Shown: in pieces, positions 8,297 to 16,391 of the stretch
Layout of the letters: each line of letters opens with the position of its first letter
Position numbering within the stretch: the stretch's first letter is position 1
The notes under the pieces: generated by a model
The model's database searches: none
The model's input: only the letters and a program-made list of their open reading frames with translations
Told to the model about the DNA's origin: nothing
Translations under genes and position numbers: made by a program
Source of the DNA: Bacillota bacterium
Lineage (GTDB): Bacteria; Bacillota; Clostridia; Acetivibrionales; DTU013
Reading direction: 5' to 3'
Assembly: GCA_023412665.1 (NCBI GenBank)
Contig: JAEZCA010000022.1
Span: forward strand, 1 to 64,000
DNA length: 64,000 nt

Positions 8297-9532
8297 ATGC
8301 TTATTAAAAACGTTTATATTGAAAATTCAGAAATACTGTCCGATATTCGCATAACGAACGGCATATTCGAAGAGATCGGTGAAGGACTGTCCCCCCGTCA
8401 GGGAGAAGAAACGGAGGACTTGGGCGGCAAACTCGCACTGCCTCCGTTCATCGAATCCCATGTGCATCTGGACACCTGCTTGACAGCAGGAGACCCGGTA
8501 TGGAACCTTTCAGGCACCTTATTCGAAGGCATCGATTGCTGGAGCAAGAGGAAGGAAAAGCTTTCAAAGGCTGATGTCAAGGAGCGGGTCAACAGGGTTA
8601 TACGCATGCAGGCAGCCAACGGTATCCAGCATGTCCGAACCCATGTCGATGTGACCGACCCAAAGCTTGTAGCAATGGAAGCAATGCTTGAGCTCCGTGA
8701 TGAATTGAAGGATAAGGTAAACATACAGATCGTGGCATTCCCACAGGAAGGGATACTCAGCTACCCCAATGGCCGCGTCCTTATGGAAAACGCTATGAAG
8801 ATGGGGGCAGATGCAGTAGGAGCCATTCCTCATTTTGAGTTCACACGCGAATACAGTGTCGAATCCCTCAACTTTGCCATGGATCTTGCCTGCAAGTATG
8901 ACAAGCTGGTGGACGTGCACTGTGACGAAATTGACGATGAAGCCTCCCGCGGCCTGGAAACTCTGGCGGCCCGGGCATATGAGCTGCAGTTGTATGACAG
9001 GGTGACTGCCAGCCATACCACTGCAATGCATTCATATAACAACGCATATGTTGTAAGGCTGATGCGACTGCTTAAGATGAGCCATATAAACTTTGTTGCG
9101 AATCCTCTTGTGAATACCCATCTGCAGGGACGTATGGACACCTATCCAAAGCGCAGGGGTATAACCCGCGTCAAGGAGCTTACTGCCGAGGGCATCAACG
9201 TCTCCTTCGGCCACGATGATATATTCGACCCCTGGTATCCGCTGGGGAACGGCAATATGCGTGATGTGGTGTTCATGGGACTTCACGTCTGCCAGATGAT
9301 GGGCTATGAGGATATAATGAACTCCTACAGGTTTGTATCAGCCAATGCGGCAAAAACGCTGCACCTGGGTGATACCTACGGCATAAAGGCCGGGAACCCT
9401 GCGAGCTTTATCATTCTGGACGCCAAAAACTATAATGAAGCACTCAATTATAACTCACCGGTCCTGCGTTCATACAACAAGGGAAGCCTTATCGTAAAGG
9501 CAGCGCCGGGCTCAACGGAAATATTGTTTTAG
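8297..9532 (+). CDS. codA: Cytosine deaminase
   Basis: A 411-residue amidohydrolase that converts cytosine to uracil and ammonia. Metal-binding and catalytic motifs are in place: ESHVHLDTC (HxH), HVDVTD, VDVHCDEIDD (catalytic Glu), TASHTTAMHS, and GHDDIFDPWYPLGNGNM, which is strongly CodA-like. Its pairing with codB gives a salvage operon supplying uracil and nitrogen. The ribosome binding site is AGAAGG. A strong terminator follows at 9551. Confidence 0.92.
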   Translation: MLIKNVYIENSEILSDIRITNGIFEEIGEGLSPRQGEETEDLGGKLALPPFIESHVHLDTCLTAGDPVWNLSGTLFEGIDCWSKRKEKLSKADVKERVNRVIRMQAANGIQHVRTHVDVTDPKLVAMEAMLELRDELKDKVNIQIVAFPQEGILSYPNGRVLMENAMKMGADAVGAIPHFEFTREYSVESLNFAMDLACKYDKLVDVHCDEIDDEASRGLETLAARAYELQLYDRVTASHTTAMHSYNNAYVVRLMRLLKMSHINFVANPLVNTHLQGRMDTYPKRRGITRVKELTAEGINVSFGHDDIFDPWYPLGNGNMRDVVFMGLHVCQMMGYEDIMNSYRFVSANAAKTLHLGDTYGIKAGNPASFIILDAKNYNEALNYNSPVLRSYNKGSLIVKAAPGSTEILF

Positions 9533-9550
9533 GCCGGATAAACATTAAAC

Positions 9551-9596
9551 AAGGGGCGGTGCCACGGCTTCAGAGCCGGGTACCATCCCCTTTTTT
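9551..9596 (+). terminator. Terminator after codA
   Basis: AAGGGG and CCCC close a long hairpin containing GGT/ACC and CGGCT/AGCCG around a short loop, followed by TTTTTT. It separates codBA from the convergent ABC operon. Confidence 0.85.
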
Positions 9597-9631
9597 GTTT
9601 CACCATATATACTTTTATCAATAGCTTCTTT

Positions 9632-10456
9632 TCAGAGCACCTTGGACAAAAATTCCCTGGCCCTTGAATTCTGCGGGTTTGAGAAAAACTCAGCCGGAGT
9701 GTTCTCCTCCAGTATCTGCCCGCCGTCCATAAACAGCACTCTTGTGGCAACCTCCCGGGCAAATCCCATTTCGTGTGTCACGATTACCATCGTCATTCCC
9801 TCGTCGGCAAGCTGTTTGATCAAATCAAGCACCTCGCCCACCATTTCCGGGTCAAGAGCAGAGGTCGGCTCATCAAAGAGCATTACCTTTGGATTCATTG
9901 CAAGTGCACGAACTATCGCTATTCTTTGCTTCTGTCCGCCGGAGAGCGTCGACGGATAGGTCCTGGCCTTATCCTCCAGTCCGATCCTCCTCAGCAGCCG
10001 GACAGCATTTTCTCTGACCTCCGCTTTGATCTGGGCTCTCGTAGTATTGATTTCAACAAGTGGCTTTTTATTACTTACAAAAACATTTTCGGCCTTGATT
10101 AAGATGTTCTTCAGCTTCTTCATCCGAAGGTCATGAAGCTTTACATAGAGCGGCGCCAGCATTATATTGTCGATTACAGTCTTGTTGTTGAATAGGTTGA
10201 ACTGCTGGAAAACCATTCCCATGTGGCGTCTGTGAACATTTATGTCAATCTTCATATCAGCTATGTTTACGCCCTCGAATATTATGGAGCCGCCGGTCGG
10301 GTCCTCCATACAGTTCAGGCAGCGAAGGAACGTGCTTTTACCGCTTCCGGAAGGTCCTACGACCGCGACCTTTTCACCTTCCTCTATGTTTATATTTATG
10401 CCCCTTAAGACTTCGAGCCTGCCGTAGTTTTTTCTCAGATCAATTACGTCTATCAC
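9632..10456 (-). CDS. Polar amino-acid ABC transporter ATPase, with extra segment
   Basis: A 274-residue ATPase of the GlnQ class. Walker A is GPSGSGKST, the signature LSGGQKQR and Walker B VMLFDEPTSALDP. GlnQ proteins are normally about 240 residues. The extra ~35 lie between the Q-loop region (NIMLAPLYVK) and the helix before the signature, and read MKKLKNILIKAENVF followed by a charged stretch. This insert faces the permease coupling surface. The start overlaps the permease stop by 17 bp, so the two are translationally coupled. Confidence 0.88.
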   Translation of the reverse strand: MIDVIDLRKNYGRLEVLRGININIEEGEKVAVVGPSGSGKSTFLRCLNCMEDPTGGSIIFEGVNIADMKIDINVHRRHMGMVFQQFNLFNNKTVIDNIMLAPLYVKLHDLRMKKLKNILIKAENVFVSNKKPLVEINTTRAQIKAEVRENAVRLLRRIGLEDKARTYPSTLSGGQKQRIAIVRALAMNPKVMLFDEPTSALDPEMVGEVLDLIKQLADEGMTMVIVTHEMGFAREVATRVLFMDGGQILEENTPAEFFSNPQNSRAREFLSKVL

Positions 10457-11150
10457 TTTTCCTCAGGCTCCTTTCCATTGTTTTAACGAGCAATGCTATT
10501 AGCATGACCAGGATTATATAAATCAAAGCCATCACAAGGTACGGAACCATGAATTCATAGCTGTTGGTGCCTATATAGCTGAAGGCAACATACAGATCTG
10601 CCGCTCCGACAAAACTGACTACGGAGGTTTCCTTTACCAGAGCGATCAATTCATTTCCCAGGGTGGGAAGAATGTTCTTGACAGCCTGGGGAACGACGAT
10701 CTTCATCATCGTGACTCCATAGCTGAGGCCGACGGCGCGACCCGCCTCCATCTGCCCCGGATCCACGGACATAATGCCGCCTCTCATGATCTCCGAAACG
10801 TATGCCCCGCTGTTCAGCCCGAACACAAGTATGCAGACATTCAGCGAAGGCATATTTATTCCCAGTAGCGGCAGAACGACATAGTATGCTACCAGGAGCT
10901 GCACTACTACAGGAGTTCCTCTGAACAACCCCACGTAAAAGGTACATATACCATTTAGTATTTTGGGCAGTCTTTTATACTTGGGCAGCACTTCGATGCT
11001 GGCTATAACAGTACCTATCACGATACCAATAGCCAGACCGACCACCGCGATGATCAAGGTATTTTGCAACCCTGTCAGGACTTTTGTATACCCGCCGTAT
11101 TCAATAAATATTTCCCAGAACTTTGCTACTTTCTTGTCAAAATTGCCCAT
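10440..11150 (-). CDS. Polar amino-acid ABC transporter permease
   Basis: A 236-residue HisM/GlnP-type permease with about five transmembrane segments. The EAA loop that contacts the ATPase is visible as MEAGRAVGLSYGVTMMKIVV. FRGTPVVVQLL is the usual family motif in helix 3. Only one permease gene is present, so a homodimer is expected. It lies 120 bp after the binding-protein gene in the same direction. Confidence 0.88.
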   Translation of the reverse strand: MGNFDKKVAKFWEIFIEYGGYTKVLTGLQNTLIIAVVGLAIGIVIGTVIASIEVLPKYKRLPKILNGICTFYVGLFRGTPVVVQLLVAYYVVLPLLGINMPSLNVCILVFGLNSGAYVSEIMRGGIMSVDPGQMEAGRAVGLSYGVTMMKIVVPQAVKNILPTLGNELIALVKETSVVSFVGAADLYVAFSYIGTNSYEFMVPYLVMALIYIILVMLIALLVKTMERSLRKSDRRN

Positions 11151-11270
11151 TATTTTTTCCCTTTAAGATACAATATCCCCGCCAATATTATCGGCGAGGT
11201 ATTGTTTTATCATTAACAATATCCCTTGCACACAGACCGGATTAGATTGAACTAACGGTTCCATCCGGTA

Positions 11271-12155
11271 TCAGTTGAGTTCGTTTATTGCTTCAGTAAT
11301 ACACTTTGCAGGAGCTTCATCTATTATAACATAGCTTATGTTGCCGTTGAGCATATCCTGTACTGCCAGTGAACCGGACTTGTAACCGGTGCACACTGTT
11401 TTGTAACCGGTAAAGCCCCAGTCAGCATCGCCTTGAACATAGAACTGTCCGGTGGTGCCATTCTGGACCCCTATTTTTATTTTGCTGTCAAAGCCTGAAA
11501 GTATGGCTTCAACATCCGCTGCAGTCTTACAATTGTCGAACTTGGTATCGGATGCCTTAACGATGAGCTTCTGCGCTGCATCATAGTATTTATCCGAAAA
11601 TGTGACATATTCTTTTCTGTCTTCCTTTATGGTAAGTCCCGCCATCGCAATATCGGCCTTTCCCTGTCCGACAGAAAGGCATACCGCATCGAAATCCATA
11701 TTGTTGATGACAAGCTCTTTGTCAAGATATTTAGCAAGCAGCGCTGCGATTTCCATGTCAACGCCCAGGTACTTGTCGCCTGCAGTATATTCAAAGGGCT
11801 CAAAGCCTGCGTTAGTTGCTACTACAAGCTGGTCCTTGGATTCGTCAAGGGCAGCCGATACTACTTCAACCGGTGTTCCGTCTCCAAAATAATTGTTCAA
11901 AATGCTGTCAAAGGTTCCGTCCGCTTTTATCTGTGCGATGAATTTGTTTACTTCCTCCAGAAGCTCCGGCTGGCTTTTATCCACACCAAAAGCATACTCC
12001 TCCTGCGTGAGCGGTATATCAATGACCTTCACGCCTTTGGCTGCCGAACCGCCGGCACCTGACACATCCTTGTCCTGGGCGCCGCAGCCTGTCAATAGAA
12101 TGCATGTTGTCATCAAAATAATAACGGCTGTCATAAATGCAATAATCTTTTTCAT
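11271..12155 (-). CDS. Amino-acid ABC substrate-binding lipoprotein, apparently circularly permuted
   Basis: A lipoprotein signal (ILLTGC, Cys 24) precedes a type II periplasmic-binding-protein fold of family 3. The order of its parts is unusual. Residues about 42-100 (EYAFGVDKSQPELLEEVNKF, then DGTFDSILNNYFGDG) look like the final helices of a normal binding protein. Residues 105-294 (LVVATNAGFEPFEY, DMEIAALLAKYL, DIAMAGLTIKEDR, GVQNGTTGQFYV) look like its beginning and middle. The chain then stops at AINELN, just where the first-named segment would normally follow. No second copy of the C-terminal segment is present. It is the first gene of the three-gene importer. Confidence 0.85.
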   Translation of the reverse strand: MKKIIAFMTAVIILMTTCILLTGCGAQDKDVSGAGGSAAKGVKVIDIPLTQEEYAFGVDKSQPELLEEVNKFIAQIKADGTFDSILNNYFGDGTPVEVVSAALDESKDQLVVATNAGFEPFEYTAGDKYLGVDMEIAALLAKYLDKELVINNMDFDAVCLSVGQGKADIAMAGLTIKEDRKEYVTFSDKYYDAAQKLIVKASDTKFDNCKTAADVEAILSGFDSKIKIGVQNGTTGQFYVQGDADWGFTGYKTVCTGYKSGSLAVQDMLNGNISYVIIDEAPAKCITEAINELN

Positions 12156-12225
12156 AGCTATCTCCTTTAATATAATCTTAGCCGAATAAATATGCGGATT
12201 TCGGCTTTATTTTGCATAAAAATAA

Positions 12226-12252
12226 AGTATACCAATTATATATATTTGTCAA
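12226..12252 (-). promoter_or_regulatory. Probable promoter of the amino-acid ABC operon
   Basis: On the minus strand TTGACA (12252-12247) is followed by TATACT with 15 bp spacing, or by TACTTT with 17 bp. A 7-bp hairpin, AGCCGAA/TTCGGCT (12180-12206), lies in the leader ahead of the AAAGGAG ribosome binding site. Confidence 0.4.
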
Positions 12253-12311
12253 TGAAAAAAATATACATAAAACATTACAAAATCCAGCGATTTTGCAGTT
12301 CAAGAATAAAA

Positions 12312-13772
12312 TCAGCTTGCCGCCTCTACACCTGACGATACTGCTCCGGCCTTGTCTGCGACCATATTCTGCGCCCAGTAGCCTGTTTTCACGAAAAGCA
12401 AGCCGATCGCGCTCTTGGCCACATCCGGCAGGTAGCATATCGGATAGGCCATATAAATGTCAAGGGATGTATAATTGGTAATAATATATGCAAGCGGTAT
12501 AAAAACAACCCATGAAAATACGCTGTCAAACAGGAAGGTAATAAAGGTCTTGCCCCCGGAGCGCAATGTAAAGTAGCTGCAGTGGGAAATAGCAAAGAAC
12601 GGCATCAATGCTGCCCCTATCAGCATGAAATGCGTGGCCAGTCCCCGTACTTCCTCCGTCGTATTGTAGATGTGCGGTATAACAGGTGCCGCCAACGCCA
12701 TAGCCGTACCTATCACAAAGCAGGTACAGACACTGAAAAATACAAGCTTCCATGCATAGCCCTTAGCCCGCTCCATGTCTCCGGCTCCAAGCGCCTGGCC
12801 TACCATGACCGCAACGGCAGTACCCATTGAAATGAATACTACATTAAACAGATTGCCGATAGTACTTGATATATTCATACCGGCTACTACATTCAGGCCG
12901 TATGTCGAAAAAATCTGTGTCAGTGTTGATACGCTCAATGACCAGAACAGCTCATTCACAAGCAGCGGTATTCCCTTTTTGAATATTGATTGCACCAGGT
13001 GCGCCGGAATCCGCATCGAGCGGTACAAGCCGACAACAAACTGAAAACGCCTTGTATTACGGTGAGTGTAAACTACAATGATCACCATCTCAACAAAACG
13101 TGATATGACCGTAGCGATAGCCGCTCCTTCGACTCCAAGCTCCGGAAAACCAAGCTTTCCGAATATCAGAACATAGTTCAGGCACAAGTTGGTAAGTATG
13201 GCTACTACACTTGCTTTCATCGGCAGTATAGTCTCACCGGTCTCACGAAGTGTTCCTCCGTATACCTGTGAAACCACAAATGGCAGCAGTCCCCACAGCA
13301 TGACCTTCAGATAGGCACTGCCGTGCTCAAGCATCGCCGCTGCATCCGCCGGATCACCCTCTCCTTTGAGATACAGGTTAATCAGCGCATCTCCCTTGGT
13401 AATGAATATCACAGTTGCGGCTGCAAGAATCACAGCAGCAGTAAGCAGCTTGAATCTGACTGTATGCCTAAGTCCTTCATTATCACCGGCACCATAATAC
13501 TGAGCGCCGAATATGCCTGCTCCGCCCAGACCTCCAAAAATGGTCAGCATGAACACAAACATGAGCTGGTTCACGATTGCCACACCTGACATCTGGACAG
13601 TGCCTACCTGGCCGACCATAACGTTGTCAAGCAGGTTCACAACATTGGAAATAGTATTCTGTACTATAATAGGAACAACAAGTGCCAGGACACTTTTGTA
13701 AAATGCCCTGTCGCCAATGAATGTGCGTCGGAATTTGTCAAATATATTGTTCGATGCTGATAACTCGTGCAT
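12312..13772 (-). CDS. MATE-family efflux transporter
   Basis: A 486-residue protein with two six-helix halves, each opening with MATE-type motifs (ALVVPIIVQNTISNVVNLLD and MVGQVGTVQMSGVAI; later GVEGAAIATVISRFVEM). MATE proteins export cationic drugs or metabolites using Na+ or H+ gradients. The start is the ATG at 13772, behind GGAGG. It may be cotranscribed with nothing else; the ABC operon downstream has its own promoter. Confidence 0.9.
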   Translation of the reverse strand: MHELSASNNIFDKFRRTFIGDRAFYKSVLALVVPIIVQNTISNVVNLLDNVMVGQVGTVQMSGVAIVNQLMFVFMLTIFGGLGGAGIFGAQYYGAGDNEGLRHTVRFKLLTAAVILAAATVIFITKGDALINLYLKGEGDPADAAAMLEHGSAYLKVMLWGLLPFVVSQVYGGTLRETGETILPMKASVVAILTNLCLNYVLIFGKLGFPELGVEGAAIATVISRFVEMVIIVVYTHRNTRRFQFVVGLYRSMRIPAHLVQSIFKKGIPLLVNELFWSLSVSTLTQIFSTYGLNVVAGMNISSTIGNLFNVVFISMGTAVAVMVGQALGAGDMERAKGYAWKLVFFSVCTCFVIGTAMALAAPVIPHIYNTTEEVRGLATHFMLIGAALMPFFAISHCSYFTLRSGGKTFITFLFDSVFSWVVFIPLAYIITNYTSLDIYMAYPICYLPDVAKSAIGLLFVKTGYWAQNMVADKAGAVSSGVEAAS

Positions 13773-14031
13773 TCAACGGACCTCCATCCTCCACGGGTAT
13801 CCGTAAATTGTAGCATAATCGAGGGTTGAAGTCCAGAATAACAGAAAACATTAATTTTTTTTATGTTTTATTGCTCAGGTATTAACCGGAACGCTTATTA
13901 GTTCATTTCGCTTCTAAAATATGATAATATTACATCATCGTAAATTTTCAGCATATAGATATGAAGCTCAATCAAAATGTGCCTGAAAGCGATCCTCAGA
14001 TTAAAAATCGATTTTGAAAGGATGGTTGTTT

Positions 14032-14586
14032 ATGTCTGATCAAGTCAAACAAATAGCATCCAGAATTAAGGATCTCCGTGAAATTGCCGGATTATCCGAA
14101 GAAACACTTGCAGCCGAACTGGGTATTACAGTTGAGGAATACAGGGTATATGAAAGCGGAACTACCGACATACCCATAGGCTTCCTCTATGAAGCCGCTA
14201 ACAAATTCGGTGTGGAACTGACCGCAATACTGACCGGCGAGGATCCGAAGCTGCATACCTATTGCCTGGTCAGAAAGAACAAGGGTGTCAGCGTCAGCAG
14301 GCGCAATCCTTACAAGTACCAGAGCCTGGCATACAAATTTATGAACAAGAAATCCGAGCCGTTCCTTGTGACTGTAGAGCCCGGAAACGATGACACTGTG
14401 CATTTCAATTCACACCCCGGCCAGGAGTTCAACTATGTACTGGAGGGCACTCTGATGATTTACATAGACGGACATCAGCTGACGCTCAACGAAGGGGACT
14501 CACTGTATTTTGACTCCGGTTGCAGCCATGGAATGAAGGCGCTTGACGGAAAACCCGCAAAATTCCTTGCGATAATATTTAATTGA
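14032..14586 (+). CDS. XRE-cupin transcriptional regulator
   Basis: A 184-residue two-domain protein. Residues about 1-65 are a Cro/CI-type helix-turn-helix (RIKDLREIAGLSEETLAAEL, then FLYEAANKFGV). Residues about 105-184 are a cupin barrel (HPGQEFNYVLEGTLMIYIDG, then LNEGDSLYFDSGCSHGMKAL). Such proteins sense a small ligand or metal in the cupin. The ATG at 14032 follows GAAAGGA at normal spacing. The acyl-CoA synthetase gene starts 22 bp after the stop, a pairing that suggests the regulator senses the synthetase substrate or product. Confidence 0.88.
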   Translation: MSDQVKQIASRIKDLREIAGLSEETLAAELGITVEEYRVYESGTTDIPIGFLYEAANKFGVELTAILTGEDPKLHTYCLVRKNKGVSVSRRNPYKYQSLAYKFMNKKSEPFLVTVEPGNDDTVHFNSHPGQEFNYVLEGTLMIYIDGHQLTLNEGDSLYFDSGCSHGMKALDGKPAKFLAIIFN

Positions 14587-14608
14587 TTCAAGAATTGAGG
14601 TACTTAAT

Positions 14609-16273
14609 ATGTTGGATAAATATGTATCAAGGCTGGACTTTGATAGTTACGAGGATTACTATAGCGATTTCAAGATCGCCATACCCGGAAATTTCAATTT
14701 CGCATATGACATTGTGGATGCCATGGCTGATAAAAATCCCGATAAAACAGCCATGGTCTGGTGCAATGACAAGGGCGAGGAAAAAATAATAAGCTTTGGC
14801 GATATGAAATACTACAGCAACAAAGCCGCGAGCTTCTTAAAATCCATGGGCGTCAAAAAAGGCGACAGGGTCATGCTGATCCTGAAAAGGCGCTTCGAAT
14901 TCTGGTATGCGCTCCTCGCCCTACACAGGATCGGCGCGATAGCAATACCTGCAACACACCTGCTCACCTCAAAGGATATCATCTACAGGTGCAATGCCGC
15001 AGGCATAAGCATGATAATATCGGTGGCCGAGGATGAAGTAATCAGGCATATAAACGATTCCAGAAGCAAATCACCGACTCTGAAAAATATCGTTGCGGTT
15101 AACGGCAAAACCGATGGGTGGTACAATTTTGACGAGGAGCTCGAAAAGGCATCTGCCGATTTCCCCAAGCCTGTTGGCAGTGAGGCCGCAGAGAACGAGG
15201 ATACGATGCTGCTATATTTCACCTCGGGAACAACGGGCATGCCAAAAATGGTGCTCCACGATTTCACATATCCCCTCGGGCATATCAATACTGCAAAGTA
15301 TTGGCAGTGCGTGCAGGACAATGGCCTCCACCTGACAGTTTCGGATACCGGCTGGATGAAATCCATGTGGGGCAAGATATACGGACAGTGGATCTGCGGC
15401 AGCGCCGTATTCACATACGACCATGAAAAATTCAATGCAAGGGAGATGCTGGAAGTAATAGTAAAGTATAAGGTGACTACCTTCTGCGCTCCTCCGACAA
15501 TATACAGATTCCTGATAAAAGAGGACCTGACACAATTTGATCTGAGTTCGCTGACTCACTGCTCTATAGCAGGAGAGCCTTTGAATCCCGAAGTATATAA
15601 CCAGTTCTACAAGGCAACAGGTCTGAAGCTGGCAGAGGGTTACGGGCAGACGGAGCTGACACTGACAGTGGCAAACTTCCCATGGATGGAGCCCAAGCCC
15701 GGTTCCATGGGCAGACCGGCGCCCGGCTATGACGCTGATATCGTGGATGAGGAAGGCAATTCCTGCGAAGTCGGTGAAGAAGGGCAGATCGTTATCAGGA
15801 CGGATAATGGAAAGCCTTTTGGTATGTTCTGCGGTTACTATAAGGATGAAGAACTGAAAAAGGAAGTCTGGCACGATAATATGTACTTTACGGGAGATAT
15901 GGCCTGGCGTGATGAGGACGGCTATTTCTGGTTTGTCGGCAGGGCGGATGACGTTATCAAGAGCTCCGGCTACAGGATAGGACCCTTCGAGGTTGAAAGC
16001 GCCCTCATTGAGCATCCTGCTGTAATGGAATGTGCTATCACCGCTGTTCCGGACCCTGACAGAGGCCAGATAGTCAAGGCCTCCGTCATACTCGCAAAGG
16101 GCTATACAGGCAGCGAAGCCCTGGTAAAAGAGCTGCAGGACCATGTAAAACGAGTTACTGCGCCCTATAAGTATCCACGGGTCATCGAATTTGTTACAGA
16201 GCTGCCTAAGACTATCAGCGGAAAGATCCGCAGGGTCGAAATAAGGCAGACCGACATAGAAAAGAAACAATAA
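14609..16273 (+). CDS. Acyl-CoA synthetase (AMP-forming)
   Basis: A 554-residue adenylate-forming enzyme. The phosphate-binding motif reads LLYFTSGTTGMPKMV, A5 is EGYGQTE, A7 is YFTGDMAWRDEDGYFWFVGR, and the catalytic lysine is in the C-terminal PKTISGKIRR. The sequence is closest in style to medium-chain/acetyl-CoA-synthetase-like enzymes of Clostridia. The real acid substrate is not predictable by eye. It forms an operon with the XRE-cupin regulator and ends at a clear terminator. Confidence 0.9.
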   Translation: MLDKYVSRLDFDSYEDYYSDFKIAIPGNFNFAYDIVDAMADKNPDKTAMVWCNDKGEEKIISFGDMKYYSNKAASFLKSMGVKKGDRVMLILKRRFEFWYALLALHRIGAIAIPATHLLTSKDIIYRCNAAGISMIISVAEDEVIRHINDSRSKSPTLKNIVAVNGKTDGWYNFDEELEKASADFPKPVGSEAAENEDTMLLYFTSGTTGMPKMVLHDFTYPLGHINTAKYWQCVQDNGLHLTVSDTGWMKSMWGKIYGQWICGSAVFTYDHEKFNAREMLEVIVKYKVTTFCAPPTIYRFLIKEDLTQFDLSSLTHCSIAGEPLNPEVYNQFYKATGLKLAEGYGQTELTLTVANFPWMEPKPGSMGRPAPGYDADIVDEEGNSCEVGEEGQIVIRTDNGKPFGMFCGYYKDEELKKEVWHDNMYFTGDMAWRDEDGYFWFVGRADDVIKSSGYRIGPFEVESALIEHPAVMECAITAVPDPDRGQIVKASVILAKGYTGSEALVKELQDHVKRVTAPYKYPRVIEFVTELPKTISGKIRRVEIRQTDIEKKQ

Positions 16274-16281
16274 CCATAGCA

Positions 16282-16309
16282 AAAAGCCGCACAGTGTGCG
16301 GCTTTTGTT
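16282..16309 (+). terminator. Terminator after acyl-CoA synthetase gene
   Basis: AAAAGCCGCAC pairs with GTGCGGCTTTT around a 3-nt loop, and further T residues follow. Confidence 0.85.
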
Positions 16310-16349
16310 ATGTCTGCCCGTGCAGAACATCCGATATGAATATCACCTT

Positions 16350-16375
16350 CCCCAGTTGCTTAGAAGCAACTGGGG
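16350..16375. other. Perfect 12-bp hairpin between convergent genes
   Basis: CCCCAGTTGCTT and AAGCAACTGGGG form a perfect stem with a 2-nt gap. It sits 17 bp past the stop of the minus-strand xylanase. Neither side has a U-tract, so it may act as an mRNA 3'-end stabiliser or a weak terminator. Confidence 0.5.
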
Positions 16376-16391
16376 AATAAGGGTTACCTAT

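Noticed and set aside
15212..16330. Long minus-strand frame of 372 codons opposite the acyl-CoA synthetase
   Set aside because: It has no family resemblance and is fully covered by the well-supported plus-strand enzyme.
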